A stretch of 64,000 nucleotides of DNA from Acidobacteriota bacterium (GCA_020199835.1 JAIVJV010000012.1:284197-348196); one strand, 5' to 3'. Shown: positions 25,445 to 34,135, numbered from the stretch's first letter. The notes: a model not told the origin generated them from the letters alone. Program-made: numbers and translations.

Positions 25445-28180
25445 ATGCAAATTTTATCTATCCGAACTCTGGCGGGACCTAATGTCTATAGTCATCGGCC
25501 TGTTCTCCTGATGCGATTGGATCTCGGCGATCTCGACGGTAAAGAGACTCGTGAGTTCAAAGGCTTTAACGATCGACTACTTGGTTGCTTACCGGGATTG
25601 AACGATCACCAGTGCAGTCTCGGCCGGCGCGGCGGCTTCGTGCAGAGACTCGAAGAAGGAACTTACTTCGGTCACGTCGTTGAACACGTCGCAATCGAGT
25701 TGGCAACGTTAGCCGAGGCAGGCGCGAATCATGGCAAGACGCGACACTCGGGTGAGCCGCGCATTTACAACGTGGCGATCGAGTACAAGGCGGAGCAGGC
25801 GTCGCGCTACTTGTTGGAAGTTGCGGTGCGTCTGGTTACGGCTGTCCTCAACGCGGAAGCATTTCCCGTCGGAAAAGAGATTTGGGAAGCAAAACAGATC
25901 GCCGCACGCACTGAACTTGGTCCGAGCACGCGCGCGATTGTCGAAGCCGCGGAACGACGAAACATTCCGTGGCGACGCGAGGGCGACGAGAGTCTCGTGC
26001 AGTTGGGTTACGGGAAAAACCGTCACTACATTCAAGCCGCGATGACCGATCGCACGAGCGCGACGGCAGTCGAACTGGTGCAGGACAAGGAATACACAAA
26101 AACATTGCTGAGCCGTGCGGGTATTCCCGTCCCGGAAGGCAGGGTCGTGAGATCGGCTGCGGAAGCCATTGCGGCGCTGCACGAACTCGGCGCTCCGCTC
26201 GTCGTAAAGCCGTTGAGAGGACGGCAAGGCAATGGTGTTTGCATCGGCGTCGAGACTGACCAGGAGATGCAACACGCTTACAACGAAGCGGGCTCATTCT
26301 CGCCGTCGGTCCTGGTTGAGAGACTGATCACGGGTCGTAACTACCGTCTGCTGGTAGTCGACAACAAGATGATCGCTGCCAGCGAGCGCACGCCCTGCAA
26401 AGTGATCGGGGACGGTTCGCGCACGATCAAAGAGCTGATTGACCTCGAAGATAACAATCCGCTGCGTGGCGAAGGACACGAAAAGCCGCTGACGAAGATC
26501 AAAGTCGATCATTCAGTCATTCAACACCTGAAACGCGTCGGCCTGACGACGAAATCTGTTCCGGCCCGAAACGAAGAAGTGACTTTGTCGGAACGCGTGA
26601 ATCTCTCGGCCGGCGCGACTGCGCGTGATGTCACCGACGACGTTCATCCTTGGATCAAGCTCATGTGTGAGCGCGCTGCTCGCCTGGCGGGACTCGACAT
26701 CTGCGGCGTTGACCTCATCGCGGATGATATTTCGCGACCGATGAAGAACGGCGGCATTCTCGAGTTGAATGCCGGCCCCGGCTTGCGCATGCACTGCTTT
26801 CCGAGTGAAGGAAAGCCGCGCGACGTCGGCGGAGCGATCGTTGACATGCTGTATCCACAGGGCGAGACGGGGCGAATACCCATCATCAGCATCACGGGCA
26901 CCAATGGCAAAACGACCGTTACGCGCATGGTCGGCCACATATTACAAAGCTTCGGGAAGACTGTCGGCGTGACTACGACTGATGGCATTTACATCAACGA
27001 CACACGCATCGTCGAAGGCGATACGACGGGTCCGGCATCAGCACAGACCGTGTTGTCAGATCCGGTGGTGGACGTCGCTGTGCTCGAAACAGCGCGCGGT
27101 GGAATCGTCCGGAGAGGACTTGGTTACGACTGGTCTGACGTGGGCGTGATCACAAATATCGGCGAAGATCACCTCGGCCAGGACGGCATCAAGAGCATCG
27201 ATGATGTTGTTTACATCAAGTCGCTTGTAGCTGAACGCGTTTGCGAAGGCGGCGCCCTCGTGTTGAATGCTGACGCCGAGCTCGTTGTCGCAATCGGCCG
27301 GCAGAAAGCGGTCACAAAACGCAAGAAGCAGATCGTTTACTTCTCGTTGAACGACGACAATCCGGTTGTTCACGAGCACCTGAATCAGGGCGGCACTGCG
27401 TTTCTGTTGCATGACGGCTGGCTGGTTGAAACCACAAAAAACGAGAGTCATAAAATCGTCGATGTCTCGTCAGTGCCAGCAACGATGAATGGGCTCGCCG
27501 AGTTTCAGGTCGCCAACATACTGGCGGCCGTGGCTGCGTGTCGCGCGCAGAACGTGCCCCGCGACGTCATCGCCAGCAGCTTGAAAAAGTTTACGAGTTA
27601 TTCGAATAACCCCGGCCGTGTGAATCTATATAAGCTCAACGGCGGACACGTGATCGTTGATTACGGTCACAACGCAAATGCGTTTGAAGCGATCTGTCGC
27701 ATGGCGAGCAAGTGGGAAGACCGGCGCGTAACGGGCGTTATCACCGTGCCCGGTGATCGCGATGACAAGTTGATCGAGCACGCGGGACGTGTGGCGGCGC
27801 GCGGTTTTCACCGGGTGATCATTCGCGAAGATCACGATCTTCGCGGCCGCGATACCGGCTCGGTGGCTCAACTTCTTCGCGACGCCGTGCTCGCCGAGGC
27901 GCCGCAGACAGACTGCCAGATCGTGCTCGACGAGAATGAAGCGCTGCATCAGGCGGTGAAGACGATGCAGCACGGTGAGGTGGTAGTGGTCTTTTACGAG
28001 AAGCTCGAGCCGTTGCGGCGTGTACTTGAAAAATATGCGGCGCAACCGGTTCAGTCGCTCAGCGCTCTGAACGTTGAAACCAAACCTCGCCGGGTTAACA
28101 GGTATGCAGACGGCAAGGGACGCAGGCCTGCATTGCAGTTCGCGCAGGCGCGTCGTTCGAGCGCTCATCCGTCACTATGA
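25445..28180 (+). CDS. cphA: Cyanophycin synthetase
   Basis: A 911-residue enzyme that polymerises Asp and Arg into cyanophycin (multi-L-arginyl-poly-L-aspartate). It has the full three-part architecture: N-terminal domain (about 1-160, 'LRLDLGDLDGKE' style), ATP-grasp domain (about 220-480, 'PLVVKPLRGRQGNGV', 'GVDLIAD', 'LELNAGPGLRMH') that adds Asp, and a Mur-ligase-like domain (about 480-880) with P-loop GTNGKTT near residue 485, adding Arg. 'GPNVYSHRPVLLMRLDL' matches the family start although no ribosome binding site is obvious before the ATG. The C-terminal 35 residues are basic and variable. cphB follows 64 bases downstream. Confidence 0.96.
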   Translation: MQILSIRTLAGPNVYSHRPVLLMRLDLGDLDGKETREFKGFNDRLLGCLPGLNDHQCSLGRRGGFVQRLEEGTYFGHVVEHVAIELATLAEAGANHGKTRHSGEPRIYNVAIEYKAEQASRYLLEVAVRLVTAVLNAEAFPVGKEIWEAKQIAARTELGPSTRAIVEAAERRNIPWRREGDESLVQLGYGKNRHYIQAAMTDRTSATAVELVQDKEYTKTLLSRAGIPVPEGRVVRSAAEAIAALHELGAPLVVKPLRGRQGNGVCIGVETDQEMQHAYNEAGSFSPSVLVERLITGRNYRLLVVDNKMIAASERTPCKVIGDGSRTIKELIDLEDNNPLRGEGHEKPLTKIKVDHSVIQHLKRVGLTTKSVPARNEEVTLSERVNLSAGATARDVTDDVHPWIKLMCERAARLAGLDICGVDLIADDISRPMKNGGILELNAGPGLRMHCFPSEGKPRDVGGAIVDMLYPQGETGRIPIISITGTNGKTTVTRMVGHILQSFGKTVGVTTTDGIYINDTRIVEGDTTGPASAQTVLSDPVVDVAVLETARGGIVRRGLGYDWSDVGVITNIGEDHLGQDGIKSIDDVVYIKSLVAERVCEGGALVLNADAELVVAIGRQKAVTKRKKQIVYFSLNDDNPVVHEHLNQGGTAFLLHDGWLVETTKNESHKIVDVSSVPATMNGLAEFQVANILAAVAACRAQNVPRDVIASSLKKFTSYSNNPGRVNLYKLNGGHVIVDYGHNANAFEAICRMASKWEDRRVTGVITVPGDRDDKLIEHAGRVAARGFHRVIIREDHDLRGRDTGSVAQLLRDAVLAEAPQTDCQIVLDENEALHQAVKTMQHGEVVVVFYEKLEPLRRVLEKYAAQPVQSLSALNVETKPRRVNRYADGKGRRPALQFAQARRSSAHPSL

Positions 28181-28244
28181 AGCTGAAGCATGGTTATCGT
28201 GATTGAACATGGACGCAGGAGTAGAAACAGGAGGGTTGAACTGA

Positions 28245-29063
28245 GTGGCCGCGAAAAGACTACTTGCGATCGGTGGTGCTGAAGATCGAGAAAACAAATG
28301 TGAGATCCTGAAGAAGTTTGTCGAGCTCTCTGGAAATGGGCAGGCCGAGCTGTTGATCATGACGATCGCGACCAATGAGGTCGACGAAACCATCAAGGAT
28401 TATCGAAGAGTTTTTAGAAGGTTGGGTGCGCGCTACGTGAAGGCGTTTGACATTTCCTCGCGTGAAGACACCTTATCCAAAAGAGGCTTGAGCCTGATCG
28501 AGAAAGCCACCGGCATTTTTTTCACCGGCGGCAATCAATTGGACGTGCCGGCGCTGCTCGGCGGAACGGAGATGCTGGATTTGATTCAGGAGCGTTACGG
28601 CGGTGGTTGTGTGATTGCAGGCACAAGCGCGGGCGCGGCGATGATGTCTACGTCGATGCTGATCTCGGGTAAGCCGGAAGAGAGTCCACGCTTTGGGAAT
28701 GTCGAGATTGGACCAGGACTCGATTTCATCAAGAGCGCGATCATCGACACGCATTTCTCACAGCGCGGGCGCTGTGGTCGTTTGATGACCGCCGTAGCAC
28801 ATTACCCGCAGGACATCGGCATCGGGATTGACGAAGACACGGCCATTCTGGTGAACGGAGCGGAGTTTCGCGTTTTGGGAAGCGGTTCGGTGATCATCGT
28901 GGACGGTGGTCCGATGACGCACACGAACCTGAACGAGCTAAAACACGGCGAGCCGCTGGAGTTGCACGATCTGGCGTTGCACGTACTGCCCTCGGGCGCG
29001 CGTTTTGACATTCGCAAGCAGCGGCCGATCGTGGACCGTCGCAAACGCCGCGAAGCCGCGTAG
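28245..29063 (+). CDS. cphB: Cyanophycinase
   Basis: A 272-residue S51-family serine peptidase that cuts cyanophycin into beta-Asp-Arg dipeptides. The nucleophile Ser is in 'VIAGTSAGAAMM' (about residue 127); 'LLAIGGAEDRE', 'IFFTGGNQLDV' and 'IDTHFSQRGRCGRLM' are family-specific. No signal peptide, so it is the intracellular type. GTG start with a GGAGG-type ribosome binding site. With cphA it forms a store-and-mobilise pair for nitrogen, carbon and energy. No isoaspartyl dipeptidase (iadA or iaaA) lies in the window to finish the breakdown. Confidence 0.96.
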   Translation: MAAKRLLAIGGAEDRENKCEILKKFVELSGNGQAELLIMTIATNEVDETIKDYRRVFRRLGARYVKAFDISSREDTLSKRGLSLIEKATGIFFTGGNQLDVPALLGGTEMLDLIQERYGGGCVIAGTSAGAAMMSTSMLISGKPEESPRFGNVEIGPGLDFIKSAIIDTHFSQRGRCGRLMTAVAHYPQDIGIGIDEDTAILVNGAEFRVLGSGSVIIVDGGPMTHTNLNELKHGEPLELHDLALHVLPSGARFDIRKQRPIVDRRKRREAA

Positions 29064-29073
29064 TCGTCGATAA

Positions 29074-29236
29074 GGCCAACCCTTTCAGGGTTGAACGCTT
29101 TTTTCCTGATGTACCCAGGGTCGCCGCGTAGTTCACCTACGCCGAAGGGTTGGCAAATTCCAGCCCATCAGGGTTGCCGCTTGCGGCTACCCTGGGTTAA
29201 AGCAGGAAGTAACATTAAACCCTGAAAGGGTTGGCT
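29074..29236. repeat. REPIN-like nested palindromic element, copy 1
   Basis: The 315-base gap after cphB holds an imperfect nested palindrome. The outer arms are GCCAACCCTTTCAGGGTT (from about 29075) and its exact inverse ending near 29235, and each arm is itself a small hairpin (AACCCT, three bases, AGGGTT). Inside, ACCCAGGGT-x-GCCGC (about 29112-29126) recurs inverted as GCGGC-x-ACCCTGGGT (about 29183-29197). The middle carries 'GGCAAATTCCAGCCCA' followed by GGGTTGC, shared with copy 2. This is the layout of two inverted REP units. The remaining 140 bases before the next start contain nothing I recognise except probable promoter sequence. Confidence 0.8.
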
Positions 29237-29378
29237 CAGCAGGTTACTTCTGATCCTGCTCCGCGAGGACTTCGTCGACACTCTTGCCGGTGTGCCTTTG
29301 TGTCGGTCCTTTTTGTACGGTCGCGAACACAACATCACTGTTCGCACTGCTGGCGTGACGCTTGCTTAGAAGCGCATT

Positions 29379-30098
29379 GTGACTTCAGACGAGACGATCA
29401 TCGGTAGCTGCATGGTCCTGGAAAACTTCGCGACGCCCGAGGAGTGTGCTGCGCTCGTGTCTCAGATCAGCGACTATGGTCGCGAACACGAACTGCCCGT
29501 GATCGAGCGGGCCAGCGGAGAGTTGCCGTTGCGGTACGCTGTAATCGACGGAGAACAGATTGCTGAGAGCTTGCCCGAAGTGGTGCACGTCTACGAACGA
29601 ACGACGCGTCTGGTGAAAAAGTTATGGCCTGGAAGAGTCGAACCACTGGTGGATCGCAAGGTTGCGTGTAACGTCAATATCACCCGGCCCGGCGGCTCGT
29701 ATCGTTACCATTACGATCGTAACGCTGTCACTGCGATTCTTTACTTGAACGAGATCGAGGGTGGTGAAACTGAGTGTTACCCGGATTATCGTTTGCCCCT
29801 CGCGCGGACGAGTTATTCAACGCTGCAACAAAAACTGGACCGCGTGCTGCAACATCGAGTCGTGCGCTCGCTCGTAGCGAATCAATTGTTGGTCCGCCCG
29901 CGTGTGGGACGATTACTGATCATGCAGGGCAACCGTTGTCTTCACAGCGTGCGGCCGGTGCGTGGTCAAACAGCTCGTCTGAACATCGTCATGTCCTACG
30001 ACCGCCCGAACGCCCAATTCGACGTCGCAGATGACCTGAACGCGTATCTCTACTCGTCGGCAGCGACGTCCGCTACGGACCCGAACTATCTAACATAA
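29379..30098 (+). CDS. 2OG-Fe(II) oxygenase (prolyl-4-hydroxylase-like)
   Basis: A 239-residue non-heme iron dioxygenase. The iron-binding triad is His-x-Asp in 'YRYHYDRNAVT' and the distal His in 'NRCLHSVRPVRG', followed by the 2-oxoglutarate-binding Arg in 'TARLNIVMSYDRP'; 'LYLNEIEGGETECYPD' is a typical core strand. Members hydroxylate proline or other residues, or small molecules, using oxygen and 2-oxoglutarate. The GTG start at 29379 lacks an obvious ribosome binding site, so a start a little downstream is possible. The gene sits alone between two palindromic repeat elements, with no functional neighbour. Confidence 0.86.
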   Translation: MTSDETIIGSCMVLENFATPEECAALVSQISDYGREHELPVIERASGELPLRYAVIDGEQIAESLPEVVHVYERTTRLVKKLWPGRVEPLVDRKVACNVNITRPGGSYRYHYDRNAVTAILYLNEIEGGETECYPDYRLPLARTSYSTLQQKLDRVLQHRVVRSLVANQLLVRPRVGRLLIMQGNRCLHSVRPVRGQTARLNIVMSYDRPNAQFDVADDLNAYLYSSAATSATDPNYLT

Positions 30099-30130
30099 AT
30101 TGCTGAACGCACCGTCTTCGTTCGGACGTT

Positions 30131-30307
30131 GAACTCCGAAGGAGTTCGCAAATTCTAGCCCAGGGTTGCTGCAACCCTGGGGAAACGGTGCTCTAAGCCA
30201 CCCAACGCTGAAAGAGTTGGCGAACTCTACAGAGTTCATTTTTAAGGGACTCGCGTTACCAGGGTTGAAGCAACCCTGGGCTGAAATTAGTAAACGCCTT
30301 CGGCGTT
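30131..30307. repeat. REPIN-like nested palindromic element, copy 2
   Basis: Two inverted units of about 50 bases, 30131-30181 and 30258-30307, match along nearly their whole length. Each has a small hairpin, an AATT linker with AGCCCAGG, and a second hairpin of the type CCCAGGGTTG...CAACCCTGGG. The small hairpin is GAACTCC-GAA-GGAGTT in the left unit and AACGCC-TTC-GGCGTT in the right one, so both strands of the stem changed together. Between the units are two more short hairpins (about 30203-30219 and 30222-30237). The element fills the space between the oxygenase stop and the SDR stop and could also serve as a bidirectional terminator. Confidence 0.8.
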
Positions 30308-30309
30308 GC

Positions 30310-31356
30310 TCATGGGTGTGATTCGTGGGCCTGCAGTTCGTTATTGCGCACGGCGGCGCGTTCGTTGAGCGTCGTCAACACAGAAGGCGACCAGGCGGAA
30401 CTGCTCTCCTTCCCTTTCGCCTCGCGCGTGCCGATGCCGCCCGGCTCCGGCAGCAACAACCTGTTCGCTAACCCAAACGCGTCTGACGTCAGTTCCGGGA
30501 AGAGGGTATCAAACAACACCGCGACTTTCGCCGGCACGGAAATCACCAACTCCGCACGACCACTGCGACACGCACTCACAATCTGTCGCGCCGCTCGCTC
30601 CGCACTCACCGATACTATTGGTGAGGCATCGCTGATACTAAACCAGGCATACTCGTAACGATGCTTACCCTTGAAACCCGCATTGCGCGGACTGCCGGTG
30701 CGCATCAACCCGGGACAAACCGTCGTCACCGAAATTCCGTCCTTGAGCAACTCGGTCCGCATGCCTCGCGACAATCCCGTCAACGCAAACTTGCTCGCGC
30801 AATACGGCACGAGGTGCGGCACACTCACCTTTCCCCCAATTGAAGATATGTTCACGATCCGGCCGCTCTTCTTCGCACGCATGCGCGGTAACACGGCCAT
30901 CATAACGTTCAGCGGACCCCAGAAATGCGTGTTCATCGCGTTCTCGAAATCCGCGTGCGTCATCACTTCGAGCGGGCCCATCTGGATGATGCCGGCGTTG
31001 TTGACTAAAACGTCGACACCGCCAAAGCGATCGTGAACCGCCGCTAATAGCTCGGTGACTTCCGACCGGCTCGTCACGTCGCACTGGTGAGTCATCACCT
31101 TGGCGCCACGACTCTCCAGGTCCATTCGCGCGCGCGCAAGTTCGTCTTCATCGCGCGCACAAATCGCCAGCCGCGCACCTTCAGTGGCAAACTCGCGCGC
31201 CATTACCAAACCAAGCCCGCGCGAGCCGCCCGTGATCAGCACCACTTTGTCTTTGAAGTCGTATCCAAAACTCCGCCGCAAAAGCGATCCGGCCACACAT
31301 GCACCCGCCGCCACTGCTGCTAATCCGAGAATGTTTGTAGTGTTTTTTGAGTTCAT
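30310..31356 (-). CDS. Membrane-anchored short-chain dehydrogenase/reductase
   Basis: A 348-residue SDR. The ATG at 31356 begins a short leader and a hydrophobic anchor (NILGLAAVAAGACVAGSLL); the open frame upstream is low-complexity and overlaps the divergent gene's control region. The Rossmann motif is 'VLITGGSRGLGLV', the NNAG motif 'VLVNNAGI', the catalytic Ser in 'IVNISSIGGK' and Tyr-x-x-x-Lys in 'VPYCASKFALTG'. Cofactor is NAD(P)H. Substrate is unknown; anchored SDRs of this type often act on lipids or retinoid-like compounds. The tail after the fold (about 300-348) is variable and charged. It ends 2 bases after the repeat element. Confidence 0.88.
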   Translation of the reverse strand: MNSKNTTNILGLAAVAAGACVAGSLLRRSFGYDFKDKVVLITGGSRGLGLVMAREFATEGARLAICARDEDELARARMDLESRGAKVMTHQCDVTSRSEVTELLAAVHDRFGGVDVLVNNAGIIQMGPLEVMTHADFENAMNTHFWGPLNVMMAVLPRMRAKKSGRIVNISSIGGKVSVPHLVPYCASKFALTGLSRGMRTELLKDGISVTTVCPGLMRTGSPRNAGFKGKHRYEYAWFSISDASPIVSVSAERAARQIVSACRSGRAELVISVPAKVAVLFDTLFPELTSDAFGLANRLLLPEPGGIGTREAKGKESSSAWSPSVLTTLNERAAVRNNELQAHESHP

Positions 31357-31546
31357 GGCAATTAGACACCAAGGCAACTCGTGCTCCGCGCGGCACGTGC
31401 GCTGGCATCGCGGTTGCGGCGTACATTCCACGAACTGAGGATTTCCACTTCTGGGCGAGTTTTGCCCTGTAATTAAACAGGAGGCTCGACTCGACGTATG
31501 GTACGAGTACATGCGTGTGCGTACACGCCGCGAACGAGGAAACGCT

Positions 31547-32791
31547 ATGACAGATGCAACTACAGAAAATACAAACGAAACTACCGAATACACCAAACCC
31601 GAACGACTACTCGAAAAGCTTTTACAATTCGAATCTACGTCGGCGCCAATGATCAGTCTGTACCTGGATGCGCAGGTCGATCAGAACGGCAAACGCAATC
31701 TGCTGCCGTTCGTGCGCAAGCAACTGAACGAGCGCGCCAAGACATACGACAACAACACGCCGGAACGCGAGAGTTTTGAAGCAGACTTCGTGCGCATCGT
31801 GCGCTACCTCGAGGAGGGCATCAAGACAACCACGAACGGCGTCGCGATCTTTGCGTGTTCGGGCGCCAAAGATTTCTTGGAGATCGGCGAATTTGAGGCG
31901 CCGTTTGAACGGAACCGCTTGTTCGTGTCTGACCGTCCACACGTGTATCCGCTGGCGCGCTTGGTGGATAAGTACCGGCGTTACGCAGTCGTGCTCGCTG
32001 ACACCAATCGCGCGCATCTCTTCGTGTTTGCCGCGGGCCATACGGTCCAAGAACACACGGTCGAAAACGTGAAGACGAAAAAAACGAGCGTCGGCGGTTG
32101 GTCGCAAGCGCGTTACCAGCGGCACGTGGATAATTATCACCTGCATCACGCCAAAGAAGTCGTCGAGATGCTGGAACGCACCGTGAAAGGCGAAAATATC
32201 GAACACATCATCCTTGCTGGTGATGAAACGGCCGTGATTCCCCTCCTCCGCGAGCAACTGCCAAAGGCGCTTGAAGAGAAGGTGATCGACGCGCTGAGTC
32301 TCGGTATCGACACGCCCGAGCACGAGTTGTTTGAAGAGTCGCTGAAAGCGTTTCGCGCTCACGATTCGTTGACTGATATGGAGAAAGTCGAACGTCTGTT
32401 GAGCGAATATCGCGGCGACAATCTCGGTGTTGCAGGTGTGCCGGAAACACTGGCCGCGCTTTCGAACGGCCAGGTGGAAGAGATGCTGATCGTCAATTCT
32501 GCCGAGAAGCTTCTCTACGACGAGGAGGAAGTCAAGAAGGTGTTGGAGCTTTATCAGACCGACGGTGAGCTGCCCGCCGAGCTGGATCAACGAATCGTCG
32601 CCGACGAACTGGTCCGGCGCGCGAATCTGCTTTCGTCAGCGCGCGTCACGTTTATCGAAGACGACACGCGGCTGGAACAGGTCGGTGGCGTGGGCGCGTT
32701 GTTGCGCTATCGAATCTCGGACGAAAGTGCAGTGGTGTACGAACAGAGTGATGCAGTGCCGCGTACAAAGGCGCTGACGACACAGGTTTAA
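31547..32791 (+). CDS. baeRF-family protein (bacterial eRF1/Vms1-like)
   Basis: A 414-residue member of the bacterial archaeo-eukaryotic release factor-like family. The diagnostic loop is GGWSQARYQRH (G183-G184-W-S-Q187), matching the Gln-containing catalytic loop of eRF1 and Vms1/ANKZF1, which release peptides or cleave peptidyl-tRNA on stalled ribosomes. The preceding 'YRRYAVVLADTNRAHLFVF' and following 'IILAGDETAVIPLLREQLP' correspond to the eRF1 domain 2-3 core; a C-terminal L7Ae-like segment has 'ELVRRANLLSSARVTFIEDD'. Bacterial function is unproven; stress-linked ribosome rescue is the usual hypothesis. The ATG at 31547 is chosen for its GAGGAAA site. Two tiny genes follow. Confidence 0.85.
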   Translation: MTDATTENTNETTEYTKPERLLEKLLQFESTSAPMISLYLDAQVDQNGKRNLLPFVRKQLNERAKTYDNNTPERESFEADFVRIVRYLEEGIKTTTNGVAIFACSGAKDFLEIGEFEAPFERNRLFVSDRPHVYPLARLVDKYRRYAVVLADTNRAHLFVFAAGHTVQEHTVENVKTKKTSVGGWSQARYQRHVDNYHLHHAKEVVEMLERTVKGENIEHIILAGDETAVIPLLREQLPKALEEKVIDALSLGIDTPEHELFEESLKAFRAHDSLTDMEKVERLLSEYRGDNLGVAGVPETLAALSNGQVEEMLIVNSAEKLLYDEEEVKKVLELYQTDGELPAELDQRIVADELVRRANLLSSARVTFIEDDTRLEQVGGVGALLRYRISDESAVVYEQSDAVPRTKALTTQV

Positions 32792-32809
32792 AAACGAGGA
32801 GTGTGAACA

Positions 32810-32977
32810 ATGTCGGACAAAGAGCGAGCAAAGAAAGATCATCAACGAACCGAGAAGAAGAACAAGCAAATGCACGAGCGCGAAAACCCGCGAACGGTTG
32901 GCGCCCTGCCGCGAAATCAGGCGAAAGATCAGTCAGACCTGACGGAGGAAACGATCGATGACAAACAAGAATCGTGA
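32810..32977 (+). CDS. Small highly charged protein in the baeRF operon
   Basis: A 55-residue open frame with a strong GAGGAG ribosome binding site 8 bases before its ATG, 18 bases after the baeRF stop. The product is almost entirely hydrophilic: a basic N-terminal half (DKERAKKDHQRTEKKNKQ) and an acidic C-terminal half (DLTEETIDDKQES), with no cysteine or aromatic residue, so it is probably disordered or a short helix. Its last 20 bases overlap the next small gene, whose ribosome binding site lies inside it. Consistent spacing and overlap support a real gene; function is unknown, perhaps an accessory to the release-factor-like protein. Confidence 0.6.
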   Translation: MSDKERAKKDHQRTEKKNKQMHERENPRTVGALPRNQAKDQSDLTEETIDDKQES

Positions 32978-33167
32978 CAAGCTGAACCAGCCGCCGACAG
33001 GTGAGGGTAAGAAGCAGAGTCCGCGTCCGGGCGCCGAAACGACGTTGGATAAGCGATCCGAGGTGCTGCAGGCGACGAACGCGAAGCAGAACATTGGTAG
33101 TGACGAGGACGAGGCGACCCACGGAACCGCCGGCACTAATCCGAAGCGCCCGAAAGCGGGACGCTAA
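32958..33167 (+). CDS. Second small hydrophilic protein in the baeRF operon
   Basis: A 69-residue protein starting inside the previous small gene, with GGAGGAAA upstream of its ATG, so translation is likely coupled. Composition is Lys, Pro, Gly, Thr and Asn rich with a basic end (NPKRPKAGR); no fold, membrane segment or catalytic motif can be seen and it is probably disordered. Such short, polar proteins often act as stress-induced or hydrophilin-like products, but no direct evidence exists here. It closes the three-gene plus-strand operon and converges with the PhyH-like gene 29 bases away. Confidence 0.62.
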   Translation: MTNKNRDKLNQPPTGEGKKQSPRPGAETTLDKRSEVLQATNAKQNIGSDEDEATHGTAGTNPKRPKAGR

Positions 33168-33196
33168 GAGGAAAAGAATCTAAGAAATCAAACGAA

Positions 33197-34051
33197 TCAA
33201 CTTACCAACGGAAAGAACTGGCCGTCGATTTTCTGACCCACAGGAATCGGCGGCACACCTTCAAGCAACGGCAGATCCGACGCAGACGTGACACCATCAC
33301 GAAAAGCATTCAGCACCACGGCGCGTCGCGGTCTGCCGGTTGTGTTTGCATACGAACCATGGACCATCAGCGGGTGATGAAACGAACACTCGCCGGCCTT
33401 CAATTCAATCGCTACTGGCTTGAACTCCGCACGTTGCGCGGGCGTCAGTGAATCAAGCACGGCGTCCATATCATTCGCAAAGCTTAACCGCGGCAACAGT
33501 TGCCAGCGATGACTTCCCGGCACGTAATGCACGCAGCCGTTCTCACGCGTCGAGTCATCGAGACCGATCCAGCACGAGATGTGAGCCATCGGCGTGGTCC
33601 TGGTCCAATACGAATAATCCTGGTGCCAGATCACGACGCCGCCATGACGCGCAGGCTTGTAGAAGATTTGATCGTGCCAAAAGCGCACTGGACCACCAAG
33701 CAACTGCGCTGCCGGAACGACAAACGCCGGATGCCATAACAGATCGTGGAGACCCTGCTTGATACGCCATGCGCCGAGCGCGTGAAACAGAATTTGCCGC
33801 GGATCCGACGATTCGTTCGCGTGAACCTCGTAGAACAGCTCGTGACCAGGATGCGCGGGATCGGCGAGCGCGGCCACTTCCTCGCCTAACGCATCGAGCT
33901 GCTCGTCCGTTAACATTTTGATGCCTGCCACGTAACCGTGCTCGTTGTAAAACTCGATCTGATCCGCGGTCAGCTCATAAGCCGACCGATCGTTTAACTT
34001 CGGAAACAGGTCACTGACAGGACGATGATGGCGCGACAGGTCTTCAGTCAT
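33197..34051 (-). CDS. Phytanoyl-CoA dioxygenase (PhyH) family protein
   Basis: A 284-residue Fe(II)/2-oxoglutarate dioxygenase. The HxD pair is in '[11 protein letters not shown]', the distal His in '[14 protein letters not shown]' with the 2-oxoglutarate Arg in 'RPRRAVVL', and '[15 protein letters not shown]' plus '[12 protein letters not shown]' are typical PhyH core elements. Bacterial PhyH proteins hydroxylate diverse small molecules, including in secondary metabolism, so substrate is open. A GTG at 34075 would add eight residues but neither start has a strong ribosome binding site. The yceI terminator lies directly upstream, so this gene must have its own promoter in the last few dozen bases or depend on readthrough. 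Confidence 0.88.
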   Translation of the reverse strand: MTEDLSRHHRPVSDLFPKLNDRSAYELTADQIEFYNEHGYVAGIKMLTDEQLDALGEEVAALADPAHPGHELFYEVHANESSDPRQILFHALGAWRIKQGLHDLLWHPAFVVPAAQLLGGPVRFWHDQIFYKPARHGGVVIWHQDYSYWTRTTPMAHISCWIGLDDSTRENGCVHYVPGSHRWQLLPRLSFANDMDAVLDSLTPAQRAEFKPVAIELKAGECSFHHPLMVHGSYANTTGRPRRAVVLNAFRDGVTSASDLPLLEGVPPIPVGQKIDGQFFPLVS

Positions 34052-34076
34052 GACGGAGCTCAAGTCTGGCGGCACT

Positions 34077-34117
34077 AAAAAAGAGGCACGAAGCTGGGAT
34101 CATCCTGCTTCGTGCCT
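34077..34117 (-). terminator. Rho-independent terminator of the yceI-like gene
   Basis: A perfect 11-bp stem AGGCACGAAGC (34084-34094) / GCTTCGTGCCT (34107-34117) with a 12-base loop. Read on the minus strand it is followed by an unbroken run of six T (complement of 34077-34082, counting the interrupting base). It sits 19 bases downstream of the YceI stop, the expected place. Confidence 0.85.
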
Positions 34118-34135
34118 TCGTCTATTTGCGACTAG

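Noticed and set aside
25225..25482. An 85-codon frame before the cyanophycin synthetase gene
   Set aside because: It overlaps the cphA start in another frame, has no ribosome binding site and shows random composition.
29074..30307. Possible CRISPR-like repeats
   Set aside because: The repeated units are inverted palindromes of varied spacing, not direct repeats with unique spacers of constant length, and no cas gene is near.
31357..31596. Open extension of the SDR gene by 80 codons
   Set aside because: It would cover the start region of the divergent baeRF gene, has low-complexity composition and would bury the membrane anchor that begins at the ATG at 31356.
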